64,000 nt of DNA from Rhodocyclaceae bacterium (GTDB lineage: Bacteria; Pseudomonadota; Gammaproteobacteria; Burkholderiales; Rhodocyclaceae), in contig JAGRFZ010000154.1 in NCBI GenBank assembly GCA_020445785.1, positions 1 through 64,000 on the forward strand. Reading direction: 5' to 3'. The number at the start of each line of letters is the position of its first letter. The first letter of the stretch is position 1. Below the pieces are notes generated by a model, which saw only the letters and a program-made list of their open reading frames with translations, did no database searches and had not been told where the DNA came from. Shown piece by piece: positions 1 through 8,964 of the stretch. The position numbers and the translations under genes were made by a program.

Positions 1-346
1 CATCGGATCGCCGATGACCGCTTCTAGCCGAAGGCGCTGGTACGCGAACGGCAGCTTCGGGGCAGCGAACCTCGGCGACACCAAGCATGCCTGAACGGCA
101 GCTTAGGGGAAAGCTGGATGACCGGATTGGGTCGGTGGCAGTCCGTCGCCGTCCGATGCACGCAGCATGAACGACCCAGTCGAGTTCGCAGTGCAGCATG
201 CGGTGGCAATCCGTTCGACACGAATGGATGTCAACTGCCGGAGTGATCTCTCCTCTTGCGAACAGGACGCCCTGTTCGCGGCGCTGCCCGGAAGGACCGA
301 CTAGCCTGTAAGCTGGGCGAACCGCCAATCGCGATTCGGAATTCCG
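1..346. other. Non-coding left edge with degenerate repeats
   Basis: No convincing gene is visible. The 12-base word GAACGGCAGCTT occurs twice in the same orientation, near 46-57 and 93-104, each followed by a GGGG run, and related GGGTCGG and CAGTCCGTC words follow to about 175. This resembles the decayed interspersed repeats that often sit between genes in GC-rich proteobacteria. The promoter of the TIR gene must lie in the last 100 bases or further upstream, but I see no clear -35/-10 pair. Confidence 0.4.
46..104. repeat. Short direct repeat GAACGGCAGCTT, two copies
   Basis: Two identical 12-base words lie about 47 bases apart (near 46-57 and 93-104), with similar G-rich flanks. The spacing and imperfect flanks suggest a decayed dispersed repeat rather than an operator. 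The copy number elsewhere in the genome is unknown. Confidence 0.35.
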
Positions 347-3300
347 ATGGCAGGAACGGACCGATCCAAGCTATTCATCTCGTACTCGCGCGCCGATCTC
401 GCATTCACCGACGAGCTCGTCGCGGCACTCGAGGCGTCGACGGAATTCGAGATCCTGATCGATCGCGAGGGGATCGGTCATGGCGAGGACTGGCGCGCGC
501 GCCTCGGGCGGCTGATCGTCGAATGCGACACCCTGGTGTTCGTGCTGTCGCCCGAGAGTGTCGACTCCGAGGTTTGCGCCTGGGAGATCGCCGAGGCACA
601 GCGGCTCTCCAAGCGCATCATTCCGGTGCTCTGGAGAACGGTCGATTTCACTGCGGTTCCCACCGAACTCAGCGCCCTCAACGCCGTGCCGTTTCACGGC
701 GCCCACGCGGTCAGCGGGCTGCCGAAGCTGGTCACCGCGCTGAAGAGCGATCTCGGCTGGCTGCGCGAACACACCCGGCTGGGCGAGCGGGCCGCCGAGT
801 GGGAGGCATCCGGCCGTGCGGCGGCCTACCTGCTGCGGGGCGACGCCCTCGCGGCGGCGCGTGCGTGGTTGGCCGGGCAGCCGGTCAGCGCGCCGGCGCC
901 CACGCCCTTGCTGCTGGCCTTTCTCGAAGCCAGCGAGGCGGACGAGCGCCGCCTGCTCGGGGAAGAACAACGCCGCATCGAGGAGCTGGAAAAGGCCAAG
1001 GCCGTCGCCGAGGCGGAACGCGATGCGGCGCAACAGGCGCGTGCGCGAGAAGCCCACGCCGCGCGCCGCGTGGTGCGCGCAACGACGATCGGCCTGGTCG
1101 TCGCCGTGGTGCTGCTGATCGCCTCCGCGGCGGTGGGCTGGTATGCCCAGCGCAAGGCCGACGACGCTCGGCAGGCGGCCGAACGCGCCGCTGCGGCGGC
1201 CGAGGATGCCGAGACGCGGCGCAAGTCCGCCCAGCTCATCCAATCGCGCTTTCTCGCCCGTGCCGCCCAGGGCTACCTGACACGGGGTGACGCGGCGAAC
1301 GCAATCGGGCTGGCTCGCGCCGCCCTGCCTTCGGCGCTGTCGAATCCCGACCGTCCGTTCGCGATCGAGGCGGCCCAGGCAATCTTCGATGCCTACGGAA
1401 AGCTGCACGAACGCGCGACCCTGCGCGGCCACAGCCGCGGCGTCACGGGGGCGCTGTGGCTTCCGGACGACCGCATCGTCACCTGGGCGCGCGACGGCAC
1501 GCTGCGTTTCTGGGGCGCCGAGGGCGGCCTGCAGAACACCGTCGTCGCCCACAAGCACCCCACCCAGCCGGACAGCGACGACGACACCGGGGTGCACGGC
1601 GTGCTGCGGCTGGACGACGGCCGGCTGCTGTCCTGGGGCGTGGACAAGACCGCCAAGCTGTGGCGCGACGACGGCGGCGCGATCGGCAGCTTCCTCACGG
1701 AGGACGACTGGATCCGGATCGAGCGCCTGCGCGATGGCCGCATCGCCGCAACCATCGGCAACGAATACCGTGTCTGGAGCGGAGCACTCGAACCGCAGCT
1801 CGTCCTGCGCAGCCCACTGCCCTGGCTGCGCGGTGCGATCCTGTTGGCGGATGGTCGCTTCCTCACCTGGCAGTCACGGATCCAGTCACCGGACCGTCAC
1901 ACCGCGATGCTGTGGCGTGCGGATGGCACCCCCGGGCCCGAGCTCTCGGGCCACGAGCGAATGGTGCCAGGGGCTTTCGAACTCGCCGACGGACGCCTGG
2001 TCACCTTCGATCTGGGGCTCAACCTGCGCATCTGGTCGGCCGTGGGCAAGCTCGAGACGGTGGTCGACAAGGCGCACAAGCACGCCAACTGGAACAAGCC
2101 GCTCGGGTTCGGGTTTGCGCTGCGCGACGGCGGCTTCTACACCTGGGGCCAAGAGGCCTATCACAATCGTGTCTGGTGGGCCCGCCTGTGGAATGAGCAG
2201 GGCGAGTCGCAGGCCCTGATCGAGGGCAGTGATACGTCGCTCGCGGGCCTACAATTGGACGACGGCCGGTTGTTGCTGGGCATCGATTCCGCGACGCCGG
2301 CGATCTGGCACACCGACGGCACGCGCGGCCCCTTGCTGAGGGGCCACGAAGCGCCGGCCTTCGACGCAGCGCAGTGGCCCGACGGACGCATCGCCACCTA
2401 CGGTGCCGACCATACCGCGCGGTTGTGGAGCCGCGACGGCGACCCGCTGCGCATCCTGCGCGGGCACGAAGGCGGTGTCAGCGGATTCGAGCCGCTACCG
2501 GGTGCGCGCTACCTGACCTGGAGCTTCCGAGATCGCAGCGCGCGAATCTGGGGAGAGGAAGCGCGGCCCCGCAGTCGCATCGACCTCCTGGGCCGTGCTG
2601 CTCAACGTGTTCAGGCGCTCCGGGACGGCACGCTGGCGGTCCACACCACCACTTTTGAAATCGCGCTCTACACCCCCGATCTCAGGCCGGTCCGGGTGCT
2701 GCGCAACGAGCGACGCGAGATCGACGAACTGGTCGAACTGGCCGACGGTCGACTGCTGACTCGGAGCCAGAACCACAGCAATCGCGAGCCCGGCCCGGCC
2801 CTGCGCCTGTGGCGCCCGAACGGTGAATTCATCGCCGACCTGGCGGGCGCCGAGGTTGAACTGATCCGGATCGCCCAGACCCCGTCGGGGCAGATCCTGG
2901 GCTTCGATCAGGCCGGGCAGGTATGGCGCTGGTCGGCCGATGGACGCCTGCTCGGCAAGCGCGGCCATGATGGCGCAGGATCGCTGTACTACGTGCATGC
3001 GCTGGCGGATGGGCGCTTCGTCACCCGCCGAGGCGCCGATCGGCTGCAACTGTGGAGCGCCGAGGGCGAGCCCGGGCCCTTGCTCGGTGGCGACGAAGCC
3101 CTCATGCCGAGCGATATCCTGCCCTTTGGTCACGGCCGGTTGCTGGCCATCGACGTGCGCGGCCGGGAAGCGGTGGTGTGGGACGAGCGCGATGGCCAGT
3201 GGCGTGCACTCGATCTCGGCACGAATGCGCCTGTGAAGTCGGCCACCCCCCTGGCGGACGGGAAGCTGCTGCTGCACCTCTTGTCGGGCCGCTTGCTGAT

Positions 3301-3796
3301 CGCCAGCCCGGATTTGTCGTGGCGCGAGATCCCCCGGCCTGCGACCCCCGACGGCGCCTTTCCATGGCATACGATCATCCGGCTCGGCGACGGCCGGCTG
3401 CTGGTCGCCAATTCCCACCAGGGAACCCAGCTCTGGCGCGCCGATGGTACACCGGTCCGGCGCATCGCCGATCACGCGCTTGCCGGCGCCCTCCTGTTGC
3501 AGGACGGCTCGTTCCTGGTATGGCCGGCAGCGGCCGACCGCAACGCCGCGCAGATCATCGGCGCCGACGGCACGCCCGGTCCGGTGCTGCGCGGCCATGC
3601 CGGCGAAGTGACGCAGGCCCTGCAACGGACCGATGGACGAATCGTGAGCTGGGCCGAGGATGCCAGCGTCCGCGTCTGGCCCGGCTCGGTCGCGCAGGCC
3701 GTGGCCTGGGCCGACGAGGTGATCGCGCGGCTCCAGCCGCTGACCCACGACGAGCGCTGCGAGCATTACCTGGAATCGCCGGAGGACTGCGGGTAG
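347..3796 (+). CDS. TIR domain / transmembrane / beta-propeller protein
   Basis: A 1149-residue protein. Residues 8-130 form a TIR domain: it opens with KLFISYSRAD, and SPESVDSEVCAWE places a probable catalytic glutamate at residue 80, as in NAD-cleaving bacterial TIRs. A charged helical stretch (200-243) leads to one membrane helix at about 246-266 and a short alanine-rich coiled segment. Residues 350-1120 carry many degenerate WD40-like blades with a recurring L-x-DGR-x-x-x-W...DG-x-x-x-x-L-x-GH pattern. The likely topology is a cytosolic TIR and an extracytoplasmic propeller, or both cytosolic around a membrane anchor. The start is ATG with a weak GGAA five bases upstream. It stands alone on the plus strand. 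A role in NAD-depleting defence or sensing is inferred from the TIR domain; ligand and function are unknown. Confidence 0.85.
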   Translation: MAGTDRSKLFISYSRADLAFTDELVAALEASTEFEILIDREGIGHGEDWRARLGRLIVECDTLVFVLSPESVDSEVCAWEIAEAQRLSKRIIPVLWRTVDFTAVPTELSALNAVPFHGAHAVSGLPKLVTALKSDLGWLREHTRLGERAAEWEASGRAAAYLLRGDALAAARAWLAGQPVSAPAPTPLLLAFLEASEADERRLLGEEQRRIEELEKAKAVAEAERDAAQQARAREAHAARRVVRATTIGLVVAVVLLIASAAVGWYAQRKADDARQAAERAAAAAEDAETRRKSAQLIQSRFLARAAQGYLTRGDAANAIGLARAALPSALSNPDRPFAIEAAQAIFDAYGKLHERATLRGHSRGVTGALWLPDDRIVTWARDGTLRFWGAEGGLQNTVVAHKHPTQPDSDDDTGVHGVLRLDDGRLLSWGVDKTAKLWRDDGGAIGSFLTEDDWIRIERLRDGRIAATIGNEYRVWSGALEPQLVLRSPLPWLRGAILLADGRFLTWQSRIQSPDRHTAMLWRADGTPGPELSGHERMVPGAFELADGRLVTFDLGLNLRIWSAVGKLETVVDKAHKHANWNKPLGFGFALRDGGFYTWGQEAYHNRVWWARLWNEQGESQALIEGSDTSLAGLQLDDGRLLLGIDSATPAIWHTDGTRGPLLRGHEAPAFDAAQWPDGRIATYGADHTARLWSRDGDPLRILRGHEGGVSGFEPLPGARYLTWSFRDRSARIWGEEARPRSRIDLLGRAAQRVQALRDGTLAVHTTTFEIALYTPDLRPVRVLRNERREIDELVELADGRLLTRSQNHSNREPGPALRLWRPNGEFIADLAGAEVELIRIAQTPSGQILGFDQAGQVWRWSADGRLLGKRGHDGAGSLYYVHALADGRFVTRRGADRLQLWSAEGEPGPLLGGDEALMPSDILPFGHGRLLAIDVRGREAVVWDERDGQWRALDLGTNAPVKSATPLADGKLLLHLLSGRLLIASPDLSWREIPRPATPDGAFPWHTIIRLGDGRLLVANSHQGTQLWRADGTPVRRIADHALAGALLLQDGSFLVWPAAADRNAAQIIGADGTPGPVLRGHAGEVTQALQRTDGRIVSWAEDASVRVWPGSVAQAVAWADEVIARLQPLTHDERCEHYLESPEDCG

Positions 3797-3923
3797 GGCT
3801 TTGGGTTGCATCAACCGTCTCTCGCTGCGTGCAACGGCGCGAAGGGCTTTCGATTGTGTACCGGCAATGGGTCACCGCCCAGCGGGCTTTCCCTCGCAGG
3901 GCCGCGCGAAGGTCTGCGTTGCA

Positions 3924-4601
3924 CTATTCGTCACCTGCCCGAGGCTGCCCGTCACGCCGTAGATCGGTACTCAGTTCGGCAATGATCTGCGAGGTCGCGC
4001 CGATCACCTCGGTGGCGCCGAAGCCCGCCTTGCGCAGTTCGCGGTAGAAGGAACGGGCGAGAATGCGGATCATCCGCGCGAAGTCGGGCACCCCGGGTGC
4101 CTCCGTCGAGCGTAGACCAGCCGCATCGTGGGCGAGGCTCGCCAGTGCCAGGCGGGATTGCAGGATGCGCTGCAATTGCAAGGTCTCCAGCGATTGGCCG
4201 ATGCACACCGTGACCAGTTCCAGCAGCACCCGGTCGGCGTCGTCGAAGCGGGCCCGGCCGCAGGCACCGCTGACCCGCACTTCCCCCACACGCTGACCAC
4301 CGAAGCGAATCGCAGCACCCAGTTCGCGGCCGAGGGCAATGGCGTCGTCGTCCGATCGTGGCATGTCGGCGTCCGCGGTGGTCAAGGCGATGGCACAGCG
4401 CTCCACGGCGAGCAGGCGCGCCGTGATGCGGCTGAGGGCCCGCAGACGGGTTTCGAGGCAAATACCGTCGTCGGACAGGGCGGCCAGATGCTGCAGTTCG
4501 GCGATCAGGCCGCGCTCGCGGCCGGCCGGTCCGATTCGGGGGGCGGCGCCGCCGTGGCTGCCGCCCCGCTCGGCGGCTTCGGAGAGGTGGGTCACCAACA
4601 T
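3924..4601 (-). CDS. GAF-domain-like protein, last gene of the PKS/lipid operon
   Basis: A 225-residue soluble protein. Residues about 30-150 have a GAF-like layout: an N-terminal helix (ELQHLAALSDDGICLETRL), a beta core and a closing helix (DADRVLLELVTVCIGQSLE). The C-terminal third is helical, with no histidine-kinase, cyclase or HTH domain. It starts 20 nt after the beta-barrel gene stops, so it probably belongs to the operon. A small-molecule sensor or a structural helper for the pathway are both possible. The ATG at 4601 was chosen because it follows the upstream stop closely; another start cannot be excluded. Confidence 0.6.
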   Translation of the reverse strand: MLVTHLSEAAERGGSHGGAAPRIGPAGRERGLIAELQHLAALSDDGICLETRLRALSRITARLLAVERCAIALTTADADMPRSDDDAIALGRELGAAIRFGGQRVGEVRVSGACGRARFDDADRVLLELVTVCIGQSLETLQLQRILQSRLALASLAHDAAGLRSTEAPGVPDFARMIRILARSFYRELRKAGFGATEVIGATSQIIAELSTDLRRDGQPRAGDE

Positions 4602-4621
4602 GGTCTTGGTCTCGTCGGGTG

Positions 4622-5812
4622 TCAGAAGTTGCGCTGGATCAGCAGGCGCAGATGGCTGTCGTCGCCGAACGACGCCAGCGAGGCCGAATCGTCGACGGCG
4701 GCGAAGCCGTTGAATTCGAGGTTCAGCAACCAATGTTGCCGCCATCGGCGCTTGCCCTCGATGCGAAAGCTGCGGGCGCCGCTGTCCACGTCGAAAATAA
4801 TGCCGCCGCGGATTTCGCTCGACGCCGCATCGTTGGCGGCGTAGCGCCCGCCGAGGAACCAGCCGCGGCGAAACAGCGCCGGTGGTGCGTCGGACGGTCG
4901 CTGGTCGAACAGGTGCTCGACAAAAAGGGCGCGATCGGCGCCGCGTGCGTTTGCTGCGAGCACGTACTCGGCACCGGCCGCGCCCGCGGCGAAGCCCCTG
5001 CGGTAGCCGCGACGGTACAGAAACTCGCCCTTCAGGATCAGCGCGTCGAGGGAATACGTGAGATCGAGGCTGGTCTGGCGAATGCGCCGGTAGCTCGGCC
5101 GCAGCGCCACCACCCTGCCCTGTCCGTCGAATGCCGGCACGAAATCCGCCTCGCGACTGATGCCGTCGAAATGGCTGAGGTGGGCGTCGAGGCGATCGTG
5201 ACTGAAGGTGGCGCGCACCGCCCAGCCCGGCGCCTTGCCGTCCGGGAAGGCGGCATCCGCCAACACCGGCAGCGCAAGGCGCGGTCGCGAGCGCGAGCGG
5301 GCGAAGCGGCGCTCGCGAACGCCCGGCAGGGCCAGCAGCTCGAATTGGCCGCGACCATGGTCGAGGGTCAGCATGGCCATCGGCTGGCCCAGCTTGAAGT
5401 GGCCGCGGTAGTCCTCGCTCATGTCCGATTGATTGACGATGTCGACCATGTGCAGCGACTCCACCGCCCCCCAGAACACCCGCGACACGCCGATCAGAGC
5501 CGACCAGCCGTCGCCGTAGTAGCTGGCCGACAGGTCGCGGATGTCGCCGCCCTCGCGATCGGTCGTGCCGGCGGACTCGCGCACATAGGGCACGAACAAG
5601 AATGCCTTGCGGCGGTCCGCGCTCACCACCCGAAGGCGCGGCTCGGCGAGCAGCGACACAGGCATGTGCTCCTGGCCGTCGAAGGCCGCCCCGCTCGGGT
5701 AGATGCGTGTGTCGGCGCCGACGTAGCCGCGCAGCGACGCGTTCTGGCCCCAGGCGGCGGTGGCGAGGCCGCACGCCGCCGCGACGCCGGCCAGCAGGCG
5801 CAGCGCCCGCAT
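4622..5812 (-). CDS. Predicted outer-membrane beta-barrel protein
   Basis: A 396-residue protein with a typical signal peptide (MRALRLLAGVAAACGLATAAWG, cleavage near residue 22). The mature part is a succession of amphipathic beta strands with aromatic girdles and ends in LIQRNF, a C-terminal phenylalanine typical of BAM-assembled barrels. It resembles the large uncharacterised barrels that accompany MMPL/RND transporters and LolA-like proteins, but no substrate can be named. It starts 14 nt after the LolA-like gene and is followed 20 nt later by the GAF gene. Inferred role: outer-membrane end of the export route for the PKS product. Confidence 0.75.
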   Translation of the reverse strand: MRALRLLAGVAAACGLATAAWGQNASLRGYVGADTRIYPSGAAFDGQEHMPVSLLAEPRLRVVSADRRKAFLFVPYVRESAGTTDREGGDIRDLSASYYGDGWSALIGVSRVFWGAVESLHMVDIVNQSDMSEDYRGHFKLGQPMAMLTLDHGRGQFELLALPGVRERRFARSRSRPRLALPVLADAAFPDGKAPGWAVRATFSHDRLDAHLSHFDGISREADFVPAFDGQGRVVALRPSYRRIRQTSLDLTYSLDALILKGEFLYRRGYRRGFAAGAAGAEYVLAANARGADRALFVEHLFDQRPSDAPPALFRRGWFLGGRYAANDAASSEIRGGIIFDVDSGARSFRIEGKRRWRQHWLLNLEFNGFAAVDDSASLASFGDDSHLRLLIQRNF

Positions 5813-5826
5813 CGTCGTGCCCTCGC

Positions 5827-6630
5827 TCACCGGGCGCGGGTGATCGCGTCGGGGGTGAAGTCGTAGGGTGCGAGGTCGGTCTTGAAGCGGAATGCCTCCC
5901 ACTGCACCCGCGTCACGCGCCCGGTCTGGTGGTTCTCCATGGTCTGCTCGGTCGGCCGCCAGTGACGATCCAGGTATTGCCGGTAGCCGCTGAACACCAT
6001 CGTCTTGAGGAGCCGTCCCTGGCGATCGTAGTACTCCAGCTTGCGTGGCTGGAAGATCGTTCGATCGACCCATTCGATCTGTTTCGAATAGCCGGAATCC
6101 TCGTAGGCGGGGGTGTTCTCGACGACGAAGCAGTCGGCGCCTTCGAACGCCTCGTCCCGCAGATAGCGATAGGTGTATTTGCGCACCTCCCAGGCGCTCA
6201 GATCCTCGAACGCGAACTCGCTGCCCATGAAGGACGCCGCCTTGTTGCGCGACGAGATGCGCTTGACCCGCCGCACCGCCGGCAGATACAGCCACTGGTC
6301 GTCGGCGCTCAAGGCGTGGGAGTGGGTCAACACCGCCGAGCCGGCGAGATCGGCCGGCTGGTCGAACACCACCACGGTCTTGTCGCCGTCGGTGCTCTGT
6401 TCCAATGTCATCATGCGAAAGCGGCGGATGGATTCGTCGCCGTTGCGATTGGTCAGCACCATGGTCGCGTCTGCCACCGAGTTCTCGAAGCCGGCGTCGC
6501 GCCGGTCGGTTTCCTGGGCGATCTGCAGCCCACGGGCCTCGGGGCTCGACTCGCTCGCGCCGGCCGGACCGGCCGCGAGCCATTGGGCGCCGAGCGCCAT
6601 GCCGATCGCAGCGATCGTGCGTATCTTCAT
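5827..6630 (-). CDS. LolA-like outer-membrane lipoprotein-sorting family protein
   Basis: A 267-residue periplasmic protein with an N-terminal signal peptide (MKIRTIAAIGMALGAQWLAA...). The body matches the LolA-like fold family found beside MMPL transporters: N-terminal TMVLTNRNGD, the VFDQPADLAGSAVLTHSH segment, the YLPAVRRVKRI strand and a C-terminal AYDFTPDAITR strand. Family members bind lipid in a half-barrel and are thought to carry it across the periplasm. Its ATG overlaps the TGA of the MMPL gene as ATGA (6630-6627), so the two are translationally coupled and probably act together. Cargo is unknown; here it is probably the PKS/oxoamine lipid. Confidence 0.8.
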   Translation of the reverse strand: MKIRTIAAIGMALGAQWLAAGPAGASESSPEARGLQIAQETDRRDAGFENSVADATMVLTNRNGDESIRRFRMMTLEQSTDGDKTVVVFDQPADLAGSAVLTHSHALSADDQWLYLPAVRRVKRISSRNKAASFMGSEFAFEDLSAWEVRKYTYRYLRDEAFEGADCFVVENTPAYEDSGYSKQIEWVDRTIFQPRKLEYYDRQGRLLKTMVFSGYRQYLDRHWRPTEQTMENHQTGRVTRVQWEAFRFKTDLAPYDFTPDAITRAR

Positions 6631-8957
6631 TTCTTTCCTCCGAACAGGATGAGTACCGCGGGAAGCATCACGAAGTCGGCCAGCAGGCCGACGCTGAGGA
6701 TGATCACGCTCAGCAGCCCGAGGTCCGCGTTGATGGCGAAGCTCGAGGTGGACAGCACGGCGAAGCCGGCGACCAGCACCAGCGAGGTGATCCACAGGGC
6801 CGGACCACACTGGCGGAAAGCCACCAGAATCGCCCGCCGAGTGCGCGCGCCGCCGGCCCGCGCATCGGCGTAGTGCTTCAGGAAATGGACGGTGTCGTCG
6901 GTCAGGATGCCCAGCGTCATGGCGGCGACGACGGCCGACGCCAGGCCGATCTGTCCGACGAAGATCTGCCACAGGCCGAAGGTCACGCCCACCGGCAGCA
7001 GCACCGGCACCAGACTCAGCAGGCCGAGGCGCAGCGAACGCAGCGCCACCACCAGGATCAGCGCGATCACGATCATCGACAGGATCTCGCCCGAGATCAT
7101 GTCGCGGATGTTGCGCTGGCCGATGTGGGCGAACATGATCGTCGGGCCCGAAGCGCGCACCTGCATCGGCGGCGGCGCGTTGTCCTGCAGCCAGCGGTAG
7201 GCGCGTGCCTCGAGTTCGATGACCTGCTGGCTCGACAGATTGGACAGGGTCGCGGTGAGCCGCGCCGTCGACTTGTCGACGCTGACCCGGTCGCTCAGGT
7301 CGAGGCCCTGGGGCAACGCCAGCTCGTAGGTCAGCAGGAACTGGGCGGCCAGGGCGCGGGTGTCGGGCACGCGGAAATGGCGCGGGTCGTCGCCATGCAT
7401 GTTGCGGTTGAGCTTCTTGAACACGTCCACGATCGAGAACACGTGAAGCACCTCCGGCTGCGCCCGCAGCCAGTCGGCGAAGCCGTCGACGCGGGCGAGA
7501 TAGGCCGGATCGGAAACGCCCCCTTCGAGCCCGGCGCCGAGGGGAAACTCGAGGTAATAGACGCCGGTCAGGTTGCGATTGACGTAGTCGGTGTCGCGCC
7601 GGAACTCGACCGAGGTGTCGAAGTACTTGATGTACTCGTCGTTGAGCTGGTTGTGGGCCGCGAGCGCGGTAAGGCCGGCACAGACCAGCGCGCAGCCCGC
7701 GGCAAGCGCGCGCGGGCGCGCCAGCACCAACCGGTAGAGGCCGCCGAGGCGTCGTTGCAGCCAGCGGAACTGGGGCGGGCGCGGAGCGGCCGGGAGATAG
7801 GTGACGATCGCGGGCAGCAGCGTGATCGACAGCACGAAGGCCGCGGCCACGCCGATCGCGGTGATGTTGCCGAGATCGCGGAACGGCGGCGCGTCGCTGA
7901 AGTTCATCGACAGAAAGCTGACCGAGGTCGCCAGGCTGGTGAAGAACACCGCCGGCAGGTTCTCGGCGAGGCTCGCGCGCATCGCCGCGATGCGGTCGTT
8001 CGACCGCTCGTGCTCGATCGAATAGGCACTCAGGAAATGCACCGAGTCGGCCACCGCCATGGTCAGCAGTACGGTCGGCGCCGCCAGGCTGGAGGGCGAC
8101 AGGGCGATCCCAAGGTGTCCGGCAAGGCCGAGGGCGACCACGATCGACAGCGCGATCACCAACAGCGTCGCCATCGACGCGGCGAAGGATCCGAGGAAGA
8201 ACCACAGCAGCGCCAGCGCCAGCACCAGCATCGCCGGGGTCAGGCGCTTCATGTCCTGCTCGGACGCGTCGTGGAAGGCGGCGTCGAGCATCACCGCGCC
8301 GGTGACGTGGAACTGCAGGTCCGGATAACGCGCCGCCGCTTCGCGCGCCAGCGCCCGGGCCTGCCCGGCGATCTCCAGCACCTGCGCATCCTTGGTCGCG
8401 TCGTCCATCTCGACGATGACGTTGATCCCCGCGACGCTGCCCTGCGGGTTCACCAGCCGGCGCACCACTAGCGGGTCGGTCAGTGCCACTTCACGCACCC
8501 GTGCGACGTCGGAATCGCCGAATTTCGCGGCTCGGCTGGCCAGTCCCTCGACCACGATCTCGTCGCCGACGGCATAGGAATGCTGGAAGGTGGCGAGGGA
8601 ATCCACCCGCCGCGCCGCCGGAATGTGCCAGGCCCGGGCCGACAGTTCGGCCAGCGCCTGAAGCCGCTCGCGGGTGAACAAGGTGCCGTCCCGGGCGCTG
8701 ACCGAGATCAGCACGTTGTCGTTGCGGTTGAAGGTCTTCTGCAGGCGCTCGAAGGCCGCCAGTTCGGCATTCTCCTGGCTGAAGAACATGCGGTAGTCGT
8801 TCTTGAAGCCGAGCTTGCCGATCCCCGCCCCGGCCAGCGCCACCAGCACCAGCATGAGGGCGATGACGGCGGGCCGGGAGCCCAGCACCAGGGTTCCGAT
8901 GCGCTCGACCAGGGGGCGCTGCGGGCGGGCTGCGAGGGCCCATGCGTTGTCCGTCAT
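6627..8957 (-). CDS. MMPL/RND-family lipid exporter
   Basis: About 776 residues with the two-fold RND layout: one N-terminal helix, a large periplasmic loop (about 60-225), a block of five to six helices with TMAVADSVHFLSAYS, then a second helix, a loop (about 430-620) and a second block with GILTDDTVHFLKHY. The acidic residues in both VHFL motifs are the expected proton-relay positions. Such pumps move lipids (mycobacterial MmpL, HpnN). I chose the ATG at 8957, which has GAGG five bases upstream; a GTG at 8963 would add two residues. It starts directly after the oxoamine synthase stop and overlaps the LolA-like gene by four bases. Confidence 0.85.
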   Translation of the reverse strand: MTDNAWALAARPQRPLVERIGTLVLGSRPAVIALMLVLVALAGAGIGKLGFKNDYRMFFSQENAELAAFERLQKTFNRNDNVLISVSARDGTLFTRERLQALAELSARAWHIPAARRVDSLATFQHSYAVGDEIVVEGLASRAAKFGDSDVARVREVALTDPLVVRRLVNPQGSVAGINVIVEMDDATKDAQVLEIAGQARALAREAAARYPDLQFHVTGAVMLDAAFHDASEQDMKRLTPAMLVLALALLWFFLGSFAASMATLLVIALSIVVALGLAGHLGIALSPSSLAAPTVLLTMAVADSVHFLSAYSIEHERSNDRIAAMRASLAENLPAVFFTSLATSVSFLSMNFSDAPPFRDLGNITAIGVAAAFVLSITLLPAIVTYLPAAPRPPQFRWLQRRLGGLYRLVLARPRALAAGCALVCAGLTALAAHNQLNDEYIKYFDTSVEFRRDTDYVNRNLTGVYYLEFPLGAGLEGGVSDPAYLARVDGFADWLRAQPEVLHVFSIVDVFKKLNRNMHGDDPRHFRVPDTRALAAQFLLTYELALPQGLDLSDRVSVDKSTARLTATLSNLSSQQVIELEARAYRWLQDNAPPPMQVRASGPTIMFAHIGQRNIRDMISGEILSMIVIALILVVALRSLRLGLLSLVPVLLPVGVTFGLWQIFVGQIGLASAVVAAMTLGILTDDTVHFLKHYADARAGGARTRRAILVAFRQCGPALWITSLVLVAGFAVLSTSSFAINADLGLLSVIILSVGLLADFVMLPAVLILFGGKK

Positions 8958-8964
8958 GGCCACC

